Assembly: GCA_019973155.2 (NCBI GenBank)
Contig: BPQB01000046.1
Span: 124,001 to 188,000 of the forward strand
Direction of reading: 5' to 3'
DNA: 64,000 bases
DNA from: Phanerochaete sordida
Taxonomy: Eukaryota > Basidiomycota > Agaricomycetes > Polyporales > Phanerochaetaceae
The notes beneath the pieces were generated by a model that worked only from the letters and a program-made list of their open reading frames with translations, was not told where the DNA came from and made no database searches. The translations under genes were made by a program, and so were the position numbers. How positions within the stretch are numbered: position 1 is the stretch's first letter; each line of letters opens with the position of its first letter. Below are positions 33,987-46,034 of this stretch, one piece after another.

Positions 33987-34037
33987 GGCTGGAGTGGTCC
34001 GCCCGCCAGTATCCTTACAGCTTCAATCGCAACTACG

Positions 34038-34410
34038 ATGTCGTCCGGACAAACAGCGCAGGTGCGTCGGGCGGCGAGAGCTCGCGAGGTCGATATGCAC
34101 GTCATGACCTTGCAATCGGCGCAGGACTCTACCTGGAAATCGCGCGAGCAAGCGCAAGAAGCACAGTACGCCAAAGCAAAGGTGCAGGTAACGCGCGGAC
34201 ATGTAGCGGACAAGGCTGACCCGCGTCTGATCTCCCCAGGAGCAGGAGCAGCTGGCCGCGATCCGCGACAAGCTCCAGCATCCGGACCACCACGGACAGG
34301 TCAAGGTGACTCAGGAGGACCACAAGCTCATGGACCGCGACTTCGAGGGCGGGTTCGGCGGACAGGAGGACCTGGAGGACCGCTACGCGACGACGTCCGG
34401 GGAGCACTGA
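34038..34410 (+). CDS. Small F1F0-ATPase inhibitor (IF1)-like protein
   Basis: Exons 34038..34061, 34125..34181, 34240..34410 give 83 residues. The core DSTWKSREQAQEAQYAKAKE followed by QEQLAAIRDKL resembles the IATP/IF1 pattern (xxKREKAxExxYxxxKExEQLxALxxKL), an alpha-helical inhibitor of mitochondrial F1-ATPase during energy loss. No cleavable presequence is obvious, and the canonical histidine-rich region is represented only by HPDHHG after the helix. An acidic C-terminal extension (DRDFEGGFGGQEDLEDR) is not part of IF1. The donor of the second intron could be 34188 instead of 34182, which adds Val-Gln. The gene structure is more certain than the function. Confidence 0.6.
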
Positions 34411-34756
34411 GATCGTCATTTGGCAAATGTTTTCCTGTTGTGTCCGAGGAAGAGACCAATGAGTGTACCGTAACCGAACGAATGGAAGTCGCCACCTATC
34501 CCACAGTAAGAATTTAGGGAAGTGACTACGAAGTACGCTGCACCGCAAGTACCATAGTTATACTATAAAGTATAGACGGTGAGTGAAGGAGGTCCGTGGA
34601 GTTCGTGAGTGAGAAGGAAGAGTGTCCGTGCAATGATGAGCGGATATTGTACTACGGCAGGCTATAAGCTTTACAAATCGCAGCGCACGCCACGTACGCA
34701 CTACGCGAGTCTAATCTACAAGAAGCCGTGCAAGAGGTGAGTCCGTATTTGCGTTT
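34411..34756. other. Convergent intergenic
   Basis: About 346 bp between the stops of the small inhibitor-like gene and the GH5 gene. AT-rich around 34540-34580. Presumed 3' UTRs. Confidence 0.5.
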
Positions 34757-37497
34757 TTAGGGAGCGGGTGTGATGACCGCAGGAGGGACAGGCACGTCTC
34801 GCCTCGCAGCGCTGCTGCAGAGGGGCGACGGCGGAGCGGCGCTGCCAACCCATGGATCGAGATACGAGCAGGTGGGGATCGGGACGGCCATTCCACTGTT
34901 GTCCGCGGTGTTCGCCCAGCCGAGGCCGGCGTCGACGGTGCCGCCAGAGGACTTCGTGAATGTGGGCGCAGGAAGGGTGGGTATCGGGCCAGTCTGGGTA
35001 TAGGTGGGAAGTAGGGTCGCAGCGCCTCCGCCGGAGATCGACGTTGGGGGCCATGCGTACGATGCCGAGAAGGTGGCCGGGATCTGACCAGCGCCGGCGC
35101 CACCTGTTTGCCAAGACTGCAGGGGACCAGCCCAAGGATCGGAAGAGTCGCAAGTACCAGCAGCAGCGCGAGGGTCCTTGGGCATCCAGCCTTCCTGGAG
35201 ACCGAGCTGGTACGACCAAGCCGGAGACTCGACCTTGCCAGTGACGGAAGAGTTGCCGATCTTCCAGGTCCAGAAGAACCAGTTCTGCAGACGTAGGTTA
35301 GCCTCTAGATTACTGTGACATAGCGTGAAACATGCGTACCTGGAGGGCGTCCATGCTGGCGAGGGCAAACTGCTGAATCTCCTGCTTCATCGTGGCGTCC
35401 CACTGAGAGTAGTCCGTCCACTGGTCGCAGCTGCCGATGACGGGCCAAGGACCACCGGGGTAGTCGCCCTCGTAACGTGTGCCGAGGTTGACACCGTTAA
35501 CCCAGAGACCGCAGTCGTTGATAGCGTTGCTAAACTCGCCGGCAGTGGTCATACCGAAAGCGCCCATCGAGTCGTTCTGCGCAGGTCCCCAGGCAGTACA
35601 CGGCTGAGTAGCCCGCTTGTCGTAGCCATCCGCAGACTGGTCGGAGAAGCAGAGATACGGGTGGATGTCCAGAGACGTCCTGTCTGAGTTCGTGAAGTAT
35701 CCAGCCCACGCAGGAAGACCTTTAAAGCCATCATGGAACGAGATGAATGGACCGTTGCCTTCGCCTGTACCGCTGGCCTCCCGAACGATGTTGTACGCTT
35801 GGAGGTAGCTAGAGAAAGGGGAGTAAACACATAGCTCGCCGTATATGCATATAGTCAGACGTACTATCTCGCAAGGTTCTCTTGACCGAAAATTGGTGCT
35901 TGAGGTTCGTTAGTGACTCCGAACATGGCGACGACGTCCTTGTACTCGGGCTGGGAGATGAACTCGGCAAGAACACGAATGTAATCGAGAGAACGCTGGG
36001 CGTTGGCCAAACCCATCGGGCCATTCAGCATGTTGATGGTCCCGAGCTTCCCTGAGTGGTTCCAGCCATTCTGCGAACCCGGAAGCGCGTGCAAGTCGAG
36101 GTTAATGCGGATACCGTACTTCCGCGCCCACTGGACGGCCTTCAAGAAGTACGTCCAGCAGGTCTTGGCGAGGAACGGCTCGCTGTCTCGTGTCTCAATC
36201 GCCCAGTATGGCAGAGGAATGCGGACCCAATTCAGGCCGGCAGCCGCGATCTGGGCAAAGTCCTGCTCGGTCTGAAACAAAGCAAATCAGTTTTCTGGCC
36301 CGAGTAATCAGATGGGACAGGCGTACGATGAACGTCTTGTAGTGATCCTCCAGCTGCGAAAGACCCCCGCCGGCTGTATCAGCAGCCATGTTCTGGCTGA
36401 GTGTCCACTCATCGACGGCGGGATTCGAGGTGTTCAAGTACTTCTCGTAGAGAGCGGGAACACTGATGCAAAATTAGCCCGTGATCCCGAGCGTCTCGTT
36501 CTAAAAATTGCTCACATGAACTGCAAGCCGAGTCAGTAAAACTTCTAGGCGACAAGGTCATAAGACTCACTGGTTCGGTATTCAGCCAGCCACCGAGGTT
36601 GACGCTGCAACGAACATCAGGAAAACGTCAGATCGCAGCCTTGGGGAACACGTACCCCCATATCTTATCGACGCCGTATTTGAACGTCTCGTTCAGTGCA
36701 GGGGTCCAGGACTGCGCTTGTGCACCGTTGTTGAAAGGGTCGTTCTCATCCCAGTACCAAGTTCCTCCGAAGGAGTTCTTGTAGACGAAAGTCGTACCGT
36801 CGTCCATCGTGACCGTGCTGCCATCACCTCCGGTCACGGCGACCTTGGTGGTGGGCTTGTTTGTGGCTTGTGGTGACGAGGAGCTCGACGTGTCTGAGCC
36901 CTTGCTGCCGCCCTTCGACGCGCCTCCGGAGACGCTGTCATTGTTGCTGTGTGGTTTCACGACCGCGAAGTAGACAGCGACCACGATCACGATAACGGCG
37001 ACAATCACGACGGCCACACCGCCAAAAATCCACATCCTCCGTCGCGAGCGCGCTTTATGCGGGAGATACGCATCGCGCTTCTCCGAAAGGTAGGGGCTGC
37101 TCCGCATGCCATCCTGGTTCATCCCAACGTTCGCGTTAGAGCCGTTAAAGTCAGCGTCGTGCGGATCGTCCCGGTACTGCAAGCTGTAATACGCAGTGTC
37201 GCGGTTCTGGCCCGTGGGGTTAAGCCCGTAGACAGAGGACTGGTTGTCGTTGGACAGGGGAAGGGAGTAGCCGGAGGACGCGTAGGAGGTCCGTGGCTGG
37301 GGACCTTCGTCGTTTAAAGCCTGCCCCATGAATCGGGGGCGAGCGGCGCCGAGGTCCTCCTCGTGGAGCTCCAACGGCTCTGTCTCTGGTGTATGGAAGC
37401 CGGATGGCGGCATTCCAGGGGAATGCGGGCCGTTGTAGGGAATGTCATCGCGGTGGTCCGTGCCTAGAGGGAGAGGGTCGTATTGGGGGCCCGACAT
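34757..37497 (-). CDS. Membrane-anchored GH5 exo-beta-1,3-glucanase
   Basis: Seven exons: 37497..36656, 36604..36571, 36520..36516, 36462..36327, 36271..35865, 35808..35340, 35284..34757, giving 806 residues. It is a type II membrane protein. A Pro/Asp-rich cytosolic tail precedes ARSRRRMWIFGGVAVVIVAV (start of the single transmembrane helix, about residue 150), then a Ser/Gly linker. The GH5 domain follows: VNLGGWLNTEPF, then NWVRIPLPYWAIE, then INLDLHALPGSQNGWNHSG. The acid/base glutamate is in FGVTNEPQ and the probable nucleophile is in TTAGEFSNA; ALQNWFFWTWKIG closes the barrel. This resembles the EXG/EXG2-like wall glucanases that trim beta-1,3-glucan. Exon three is only 5 nt (see findings). 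A Pro/Ser-rich tail ends the protein. Confidence 0.92.
36516..36520 (-). other. 5-nt coding microexon of the GH5 gene
   Basis: Five bases (TTCAT on the minus strand) flanked by tgcag and gtgagc. They supply Phe and two bases of the next codon in the conserved TEPF-[IV]-PA-[LI] strand of the family. Neither neighbouring exon can supply these residues in frame with GT-AG splicing. Introns of 50 and 53 nt lie on its two sides. Confidence 0.8.
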
Positions 37498-40400
37498 GGC
37501 GGTATGGTGCTCTGGAAAGGAGCCACGGTAAGCGAAAAGCTCGCAAGCGAGACAAATTTGAGAATGTTCAGGGCGGCGCGATGGAGCGTGAAGAGCGTGT
37601 TGCGCAATGTTTCGGAAAACGGAAAGTGATGTCGACTCACAGGTTGGAGGGAGTATGCACGCGATGTCCTGGCCAGCAAGGAAGCAGAGACAAATCAAGG
37701 AGTGGTGCACAACGAGAGAAAGGGACGGTGGCACAGACGTTGCCGCTGTCGAGGACGGGGGCGACGGCGGTCGCAGGGCGTGGGCGGTGAGAGAAACGGA
37801 CAAGAGGCGAAGAAATGTGGTCCGGGCCATTTTACGTTGAGGTCATGGGCATCGTTGGCCGCCGTGCGCGACCTCCGTGCCGCCGCTGCCGGCCGGCCTT
37901 AGCCTGTCAAATGCCAGGAACACGTCCGAAAGCGGAAGCGATCACCGGCCGGACTGTTTATTCTGCTCCGAAACCTGGGCCGGATCCGAGACTGCTAACG
38001 GCCAGCAACGGACGGCAGCCCACGGCGGCCCCAACACAGCAGCAAAAATACTGCACTCACGTCGTCAGGATGGCCTCATTTGCCCGCCACGCCTCCAGGG
38101 CTCGCACGCCGGGCCACACGCCGCCTGCAGACCCTTCGAGCGAACGCAGGCCATCCGCCTAGCGCATAGAGACCGCATGTTCCAATCTGTTGTCTCCTCC
38201 GCGAGCATCACGATCTGCGGATATGTGCATCATGTGTCCGTGCCCATTCACGGCCGCCTCCGCAGCGCCAGCATCGACGATGTCGACGGCCGGCCAAGCT
38301 AGCCAAGACGGATGAGAACCGACCTCCTCAACGCTTTACCCATCTATCACCTTCCTCCACGACGGCCAGACCGTGCCCAACGCCAGAAGCACAGCGGGCC
38401 AGTCGTCCTCGAGAGGGATAATGCCTGGTAGTTGCTGACCAGCTTCGCCTCGAGATAGGCTTTAGACTCGAGCGCCATCACTTCCACGCCAACCTCGTCG
38501 AGGCGTCGAGCGTCGCCCCGGCCCGCGAGCTCAAGGAGGCGCTGTAGCGTCGATGCCCTCGTCCCAGACGAGCGACCGGTATCGTCCGCGGCTTCTCTTA
38601 GGAGGCATTCGTATGGGACACTCTCACATGTCTTGAGGATGCGGCGCATCGTACCGCCATCCCCCGCCCACATCGCTGGTAAGTTCCCGCAGACATACCA
38701 GGGTCGTGTTGCGCTCAATGCCCACCATGACAGCCTCCATTCCGTTCTGCTTCTGAGGTTACATTGAGCTGCTGCATGCGCCCACGCGCCTGAATGGGCG
38801 TATGTCGGGCTCCTCGGTGCTCTAATCGTCCTCGAGCAGCCCAAGGCTTCGTCCATTGTGGCAAGTACAGGGGCAAAGACATGCCGGCATTGCCAGCAAC
38901 GTTGCATCGTCGCGCCGTCCTGCAAGCACGCGTGAGTGCCATTCATGCTCATGGTCCACGCAGGTTCTCATGTCGGCAGCAGTCCGTGCGGCCGAGCCAT
39001 ATGTTGCCATAGCGAGCTTTCCACCTGACCGCACGTTCTGGCAGGCTTTGGCAATGCATGACTTCCGTTGGAGCATTTTCGCCGAACGCTTCTTCATCTT
39101 TCGGGCTCGTGTACGACGTGGCAACGTATGATTCATTTGGACTCGTACGTTATCAGTTGTTTGTTCGCTTTCATCACTTTGCAAATGAACGAATTCACTA
39201 ATTTGCAGGCTTTGCACACAGGCAACGAGAGTCGTTCGAGGTCGCCCATGCTCTCCGTCAACCTATCTTGACACAAGAGACGGGTCTCCGTATGTTGCTC
39301 GTCGGTCCTAAGCTAGGTGGCGTGACTACGAACTACATCGGTCCGAGGATGCACGTGGCGCACGCTGCTCCGCGGAAGACCATGCTCAATCGCTCGTCGC
39401 GTATCGACGCACAGAATCCCGTGCTGCTCCACCTCTGTCTGCCCGCACGAAGCTGCGGCTGGAGCTTGCGGCGCTCCATGATCTTCCACCAGCGAACTCA
39501 GCTACTGCAGTCTCCTGACCGCCGCCCACGGACGGCAGTCCACGTATCCGGAGGAGTCTTCTCATGCCTCAAGACATATGATCGTTGCAAAAACATCCAT
39601 GTCTACCGCGCCCTCAGACGTCCGTCTCGCAGAAGCACCATGGCGGTGCGCGACTTACGACGGGCCGTGCGCGCGTCCTATCGCATGTGATCGACCGAAG
39701 GCGGAGGGGCGCATCGTGTGACGCGTCTCCGCCCTCAATTTTCCTTCTTGTCTCTCCGCCCGACCTTCTGTATGTCCAGAAAAACATACGGAGCGCCACC
39801 GTGACGCTGGTGTATGTCTGCGCCAGCGGCGGGCCCCCGCTGTCAGCGGGACTAAGACCAACCGCCCTGCACGGCTGCTTTCATGGCGAGTCATCTGTCT
39901 ATCGACGTTCTACCTACTTTGACTGATGTTTTGAGGTCTGACGCTATGTTTAGCCGAAGAAAGGACCTGTGACGCGTCCGCTCTACTTCCTGCTCCACTG
40001 AAATGTGCGAGCTGCGTCTTGCAGGCACACTACATTGACCGCCAGCGTCGGGACGGGCCATAAGCGGTATCCGCGCTCTCTTCGCCTTCAAATTGGCGTT
40101 GGCTTGATGCGAGATAAATCCTCGAAGCTTTTCAGAGCAGCGGTAAGTTGCGAGGGTCCCCTGACAAACTGTACGCCGGACGACGGTTCTCAAGCTTGTT
40201 TGTTGTGCCAGATCATCCCGCCCGGGAGCAATGGTGACGTGCACGGAGTATCATGGGCATCGATGCGGCCTCTGCGTCCCAGCGGTAAGCGCAGATCCGA
40301 CACCCCACCCTTCGCGCGCCTTCGCTGTCTAGCTTGAATCCCACGGCGTTCCCAGGCGCGATGGTGATTCCGAGGAGGCACGCACGCGATGACGCAGTGT

Positions 40401-41136
40401 CGCGTCGTGCAGGCAGTCAGTGTTTTTCTGCGACCCTCGCGGCGGGGAGGGCTTATCATCGAATCACATGTGCGTCGCCTGGGTGGTGCTTGTGCGCAGC
40501 AGCCCGCGCTGACGCGTCCGCCCGTGCAGCGCTACGGGGATTTGCAACGCTGCGCAGGGCGTCCGGGCAGAACAGAACCTTGAGCGGGGAGCGGTACGGT
40601 ATGTGCGAGAGCTTCGTGCCACAAGGAGGGTGGGCTGGCGAGGCGCGTGCACGTGGGGTCGGCGCGCCTTCGGGTTGGCGCCCGCGGGTCGCCTTCGCCC
40701 GGGCGGTGCTTGATCTTGACCCTCACGGTGCCGTTGCTGCAGCCTCTCGCCTGCGCCCGCTCGCGCACTCGCCGTTTCCCCGTGGCGCTGCTCATGTCCC
40801 TGGAAGCAGTCACGAGTACACATAACAACTCCCGCTTCTCGAACCTTGCGCGCAAACTGAAGGACAGACTCGCCGGACGTCGGTCCATGAGCAATCCCCA
40901 GTCCCGTACGTCTCTGCGCTCCCCCGCAAATGTGTCACGCCCGCTGTCCGCCGCCCATATGCGACCGATCTTCTTTTTGACGTGCGCGCTTTGCGCTCTG
41001 TGCTGGATGACTCTCGTGCAGGATGTGTGCTTTGAGTCGGTCCGGACAATGGCCCTCTTTCGCATGGCGTGGTCTATAAAGCCCGCATGTCTTCGTGGTC
41101 TCCTTCATTGTGCGCCCTACTCCTCCTCTCCCGAGC
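37498..41136. other. 3.6 kb divergent spacer between two glucanase genes
   Basis: Between the divergent starts of the GH5 (37497) and GH55 (41137) genes. Longest open frames are 38347..38952 (-, 201 codons), 38822..39217 (-, 131) and 40647..41327 (+, 226, overlapping the GH55 start). None matches a family I know and I could not join any with good splice sites. The 201-codon frame reads somewhat protein-like (ASTLQRLLELAGRGDARRLD) and may be an unrecognised or decayed gene. No TIRs, LTRs or tRNA were found. Confidence 0.4.
41075..41080 (+). promoter_or_regulatory. TATA box of the GH55 gene
   Basis: TATAAA 57 bp upstream of the GH55 ATG at 41137, in the context GGTCTATAAAGCCC. The spacing fits a fungal core promoter, and secreted-enzyme genes often have a strong TATA box. 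Confidence 0.65.
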
Positions 41137-44100
41137 ATGTTTCTCAAACACATCTTCCTCCTTGCACTCGGCTTCTTAGCCCAGTCGACGCTCCTCGCGT
41201 CGGCCCTCGGCTCGACGTGCTCGTCGCCGTTGGGCGCGGGCACCGCCGGCCCCAACGATCCCTTCTGGCTCGAGACCATCAAGCACCAGGTCAGTCTCTG
41301 CGCGCCCGCTGCAGTGCACGCTGTTGACGCTGCGTTCGCGTCGTAGGGCACCGCGCCGCTGAACTCGGACGCCAGCACCTACCAGGTCTTCCGCAACGTC
41401 AAGGACTTTGGTGCCAAGGGTGACGGTGTCACCGACGACACCGCCGCCATCAAGTGAGTGGCGGCGGGGCAGCGCGCGACGTGCCGTGACTGACGCGTCG
41501 CGCAGCGCTGCTATCTCCCAGGGTGCTCGCTGTGGTCTCGGGTGCCAGTCGTCCACCACGTCCCCCGCCGTCGTCTACTTCCCCTCTGGGTACGGAAAAT
41601 CTTCTTGCGCAGCTTCTGCGTCGCCTGATCGCGTCTCGCGTTGTCAGCACGTACCTCGTCTCGACCCCGATCATCGCCCTGTACTACACCGCTCTCATCG
41701 GCGATGCGCGTAACCCGCCGAAGCTGCTCGCGTCCGCGAACTTCAATGGCATGGCTGTCATCGGTAGGTATCTTCGCTCATGCACTCCTGTGATTGTGCT
41801 CATAATTCTTGCAGATGCTGATCCCTACATTCCCAACGGTGGCGGTGCTCAGTACTATGGTACGCGACATGTGACCTAGTCTGCAAGACTGCTCGCTGAC
41901 ACCTTGTCCTTCAGTCAACCAGAACAACTTCTTCAGGAGTGTCAGGAACTTCGTCATCGACCTCACCAGGATGCCTGCTTCCGCGTCCGCGACCGGTCTG
42001 CACTGGCAGGTCTCGCAGGCCACCTCGCTCATGAACATTGTCGTGGACATGAGCACCGCGTCCGGCAACAACCACCAAGGTAAGTCTTTCTTGGTGGCAC
42101 CGGGATCTGAGATCTGACATTTGCATAGGAATGTTCATGGAAAACGGCAGCGGTGGCTTCATGGGCGGTAAGTCCGAATTTGATTGCATGATGAGGCACC
42201 AATTGATTTGGTGACTTTCAGATCTCGTGTTCAACGGAGGTAAGCTGGGGAGCGTGCCTGACCCGTGAGCCCGGTCCTCACTCCAATGCACAGGCAAGTT
42301 CGGTATCTGGGTCGGAAACCAGCAGTGAGTGGCGCAGAATGATCTCAAGATGCGAGTACATGCTGACTTCATTGTTTCAGGTTCACTGTCCGCAACATCA
42401 CGGTTAACAACGCCAACACTGGTATGTTTTCATAACATACATCACGCGCGATCGAATACTTACCGCGCGCTTTCTATCAGCTGTCGCCTCGATTTGGAAC
42501 TGGGGCAAGTCGTGTGCAACCTGTGCAGCGATTGAGTTTGAACTAACTTGCTCGACCTGCCTCAGGCTGGACCTTCCAGGGTGTCACCAGTAAGTAGCTT
42601 GTTCCGTGAGCGTGCCGACTACAGGCTGACGTCGCGCAGTCAACAACTGCCAGATCGGCTTCGACCTCACCACCGGAGGTACTACACAGGCGTCGCAGGT
42701 ATGTCGCGGCTCCATCACACCTTATCGACGTGTATTTATGGCTTGGCGTGCAGACTGTCGGGGCTATTGCGGTTATTGACGCCACGGTCATCAACACGCC
42801 AATCTTCATCCGCAACAGCCAGCCCTCGACGTCCCTCGCCGGCTCCCTCGTCCTCAACAACGTCAACCTGCAGAACGTGCCCACCGCCGTCGGCGTCGTC
42901 GGCGGCCAGGTCGTCCTCGCCGGCGGCAGCATGACGATCGCGAGCTGGGGCCAGGGCAACGTCTACAAGGGCACGAGCTCGAGCTCGCAGTTCGTCAAGG
43001 CGAACATCGAGGGCCCGACGAAGGCCGCGAGCCTCCTCGACGGCTCGGGAAGGATCTTCGGCAAGACGCACCCGCAGTACGCGAGCTACGCCGCGAGCCA
43101 GTTCGTCAGCGTGAAGAGCCAGGGCGCGAAGGGTGACGGCAAGACCGACGACACCACGGCGCTGCAGAACGTCTTCAACCAGGTGCGCTGACATCTGACA
43201 CCGTTTGACGCACATGGTCTCACGCGGGGATCTCTAGTTCGCAGGCTGCAAGATCATCTTCTTCGACGCCGGGTAAGTGTGCTCCAGGCTGTGCCCGCAT
43301 GCATGAATTCATGAGCATCGTGCCAGTGTCTACTACATCACCAACACCCTGAAGATCCCTGCGGGCACCCAGATGGTCGGCGAGGGCTGGTCGGTTATTA
43401 TGGGCGGCGGCTCGGCGTTCTCGAACGCGAATACGCCGACTGTCATGGTCCAAGCAGGCGCCCCGGGATCTTCTGGTATCCTTGAGATTACCGATATCGT
43501 CTTCAGCACCAAGGGCCCAGGTCAGTGCTGACGTATTCTCACTTGCCGCCGAGGCTAACGAGCCTTTTAGCTCCCGGTGCGATCGTGATGGAGTGGAACG
43601 TCAACTCGCCGTCCCAGGGCGGCGCGGGCATGTGGGACACCCACTTCCGGCTGGGAGGCGGTGAGTCTTCAATTGACCGACCATTGAGTAGACACCGAGC
43701 GGGCTCTTGTTTACAGCCGCCGGCACGAACTTCCAGTCCAACTGCCCCTCCGGCTCGGACAGCACCCAGTGCACGGCTGCGTTCATGACGCTGCACCTCA
43801 CCTCCGGATCGAACGCCTATCTCGAGGTATTTGGAGCCGCCGCTAGCCCCGCGCCTATGTGCTAATACAGTCGCGCAGGGCACCTGGCTCTGGGTCGCCG
43901 ATCACGATCTCGACGGCAGCGGCGAGCAGCTCACCATCTTCGCCGGGCGCGGCCTCCTCTCGGAGTCGCAGGGCCCCGTCTGGCTCGTCGGCACCGCGGT
44001 CGAGCACCACACGCTCTACCAGTACAACCTGCACAACGCCGCGAGCCACTACATGGGCCTGATCCAGACCGAGACGGTGCGCGCGACCGGCCCCTGGGTG

Positions 44101-44604
44101 TTGTTTCACGCGGCTGACTAGCCCCCGGCAGCCGTACTACCAGCCTTCTCCCGCGCAGCCGACGCCGTTCTCGGTCAACACGGCGCTCGGCGACCCGAAC
44201 CTCGCGAACCAGCCGTCGGCGTGGGCGCTCGTCGTCCAGAACTCGAAGAACATCCTCGTCTTCGGTCCGTCGCCTTTTTCTGCGCCACTGTCCTGCGTGA
44301 TGTGCTGATCGCGGCGCGGTGCAGGCGCGGGGCTGTACAGCTTCTTCCAGAACTTCGGCCAGGCGTGCCTGACGAGCAACTCGTGCCAGGACCAGATCCT
44401 GAACATCGACAGCGGGAGCACGATCTGGGTCTACAGTCTCTCGACCCTCGGTGTCACCCACCAGCTCAGCGTCGGCACCCAAGCCGTCATCCCCCAGAGC
44501 CAGAACGCCAACGGCTTCCAGGTACGTCGCTGCAGTGTCACATCGTTGTACTCGGCTCACATGCTCTCTTGCAGTCGACCGTGACCGCGTGGACCCGGTC
44601 GTAA
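41137..44604 (+). CDS. Secreted GH55 exo-beta-1,3-glucanase, 22 coding exons
   Basis: Exons 41137..41289, 41347..41453, 41506..41589, 41648..41763, 41815..41859, 41915..42079, 42129..42167, 42222..42239, 42294..42324, 42381..42421, 42481..42504, 42566..42589, 42640..42698, 42754..43182, 43238..43272, 43327..43520, 43571..43660, 43717..43826, 43879..44076, 44132..44264, 44325..44521, 44575..44604; 773 residues. A signal peptide (MFLKHIFLLALGFLAQSTLL) is followed by two pectate-lyase-like beta-helix halves. Each half opens with the family repeat: NVKDFGAKGDGVTDDTAAI and SVKSQGAKGDGKTDDTTAL. Other GH55 features are INNCQIGFDLTTGG, LLSESQGPVWLVGTAVEHH (active-cleft region) and YQYNLHNAASHYMG. Family reaction: releases glucose from the non-reducing end of beta-1,3-glucan (laminarin, fungal wall). 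The intron after 42504 appears to start with GC. Confidence 0.94.
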
Positions 44605-44859
44605 GACTATATATAACCCTCGCACTGGCTTGCGAAGACGAAAAATCCCCTGATTTATGTAGTCAATATTGGAGCGCCTCACAGAGTATCTGGAACGTAT
44701 CTTCGCATATGTACCTGTAGTATACTTGTATCACTATACATTATCTTCCACCCTAACTCGCGGACCCTGTCCGGCGCTCGACGCCACAAAGTCAACGGGA
44801 TCACGTGTTAGGCGCGTGGGTGAGCGTTGTGTTTGGCGCGTTGCTTGTCTCCCGCAACC

Positions 44860-46034
44860 ATGTCCTCCCGCGTCAAACGCACGTACGGCTCCCGCGCGGC
44901 CAGACACGCCCCGCCAACCTCGTCGCCGCCGTCCGCACTCTCTTCGCCCCCGCGCAGACCAGCCGCCGACAACGACACCGACCACGAGGACGCCGTCCGG
45001 CGCAGTGCCTCGCCCACGCTGAAACGGAAACGCGCGTCCCTCGAGGACCTCTCCATCAACGCGCCGCAGGCGAGGAAGCCTGCCGCATCATCGTCCAAGT
45101 CATCCGCAGGCACCCTCTCGGCGTGGGCACGCGACCCGGTTCCCAAGCGCAAGGCTAAAGCGAAGAGGACTGCGAAGGAACCGGAGCAGCCAAAGCCGCG
45201 GCCGCTCACGCAGCTCCACTTTGCGCTTGATACCACCGTGCTGCGGACGTGCGCCCTCTGCGCCCTTACGTATACGCGCGGGGCACCGGATGACGAAAGC
45301 CTGCACCGCGCACACTGTGCCCGGGTGCAGAAGGGCATGGAGTGGGGCAAGGAGGAGGAGCGGGAGGCAAAGAACGGCAAGGTGCAAGTGGAGGAAGTCG
45401 CCGGCGATGTGAAACTCAAGAACGGCACCAAGGGGCGGATCATCTGCTTCAGAGCTGATGTGGGAGGCAAGATCGGCAGCAAGGTCAGCAGTCAAAGTTC
45501 TCGCTAGGCGGTCCCAACGCTGACCCACTGGCCACACAGCTCTCTACATTGCTTGATACGATCAACATTACCCTCTCTGCGCCTGCGATGGCCCCCGAGA
45601 GTTTGCAGGCATCAAAAGCTTATCTGTTTCTATTAAGCCCCCCGCCGTCCTCATCGTCCTCCACAAGTGTACACCGAGAAAAGATCGTAGGCTGTGTCAT
45701 CGCGCAGCGCATCTCTTCCGCGATGGCGATTGCGCCGCGGGACGGCTCAGGCGATGTCGCCGGTGCTGAGATCGCGAGGGACCCCTCTTCAGCGATCCGT
45801 CTCCTTCCGACTCCGCTGCCAACACCGCTAGGCATCCCCCGCCTGTTCGTCTCAAGTAGTCATCGCCGTCAGGGAGTGGCGACTGCGCTCCTAACTGCCT
45901 CCGCTAATAACTTCATTTTGGGATGCCCCCTGGATCCGAAGAAGGGCGAGGTGGCATTTAGCCAGCCGACCGGGCTCGGCGGGATGGTGCTAGAGAAGTG
46001 GGCAGGAGGCAACGGGCGGGTTTTTGAGGAATGA
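44860..46034 (+). CDS. ECO1: Cohesin acetyltransferase ECO1
   Basis: Exons 44860..45483 and 45540..46034 give 372 residues. Residues 1-125 are basic, Ser/Pro-rich and disordered. The C2H2 zinc finger follows: VLRTCALCALTYTRGAPDD and SLHRAHC. After the intron the acetyltransferase domain has EKIVGCVIAQRISSAM, a linker, then RLFVSSSHRRQGVATALL (acetyl-CoA pyrophosphate loop RRQGVA) and the C-terminal VAFSQPTGLGGMVLEKW. This zinc-finger plus GNAT order is diagnostic of Eco1/ESCO, which acetylates Smc3 during S phase to establish sister-chromatid cohesion. The intron border AAG/gtcagc..cacag/CTC keeps the frame. It lies 255 bp after the GH55 gene on the same strand. Confidence 0.93.

Noticed and set aside
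40647..41327. 226-codon plus-strand frame overlapping the GH55 start
   Set aside because: It crosses the GH55 TATA box and signal peptide in another frame and has no family features.
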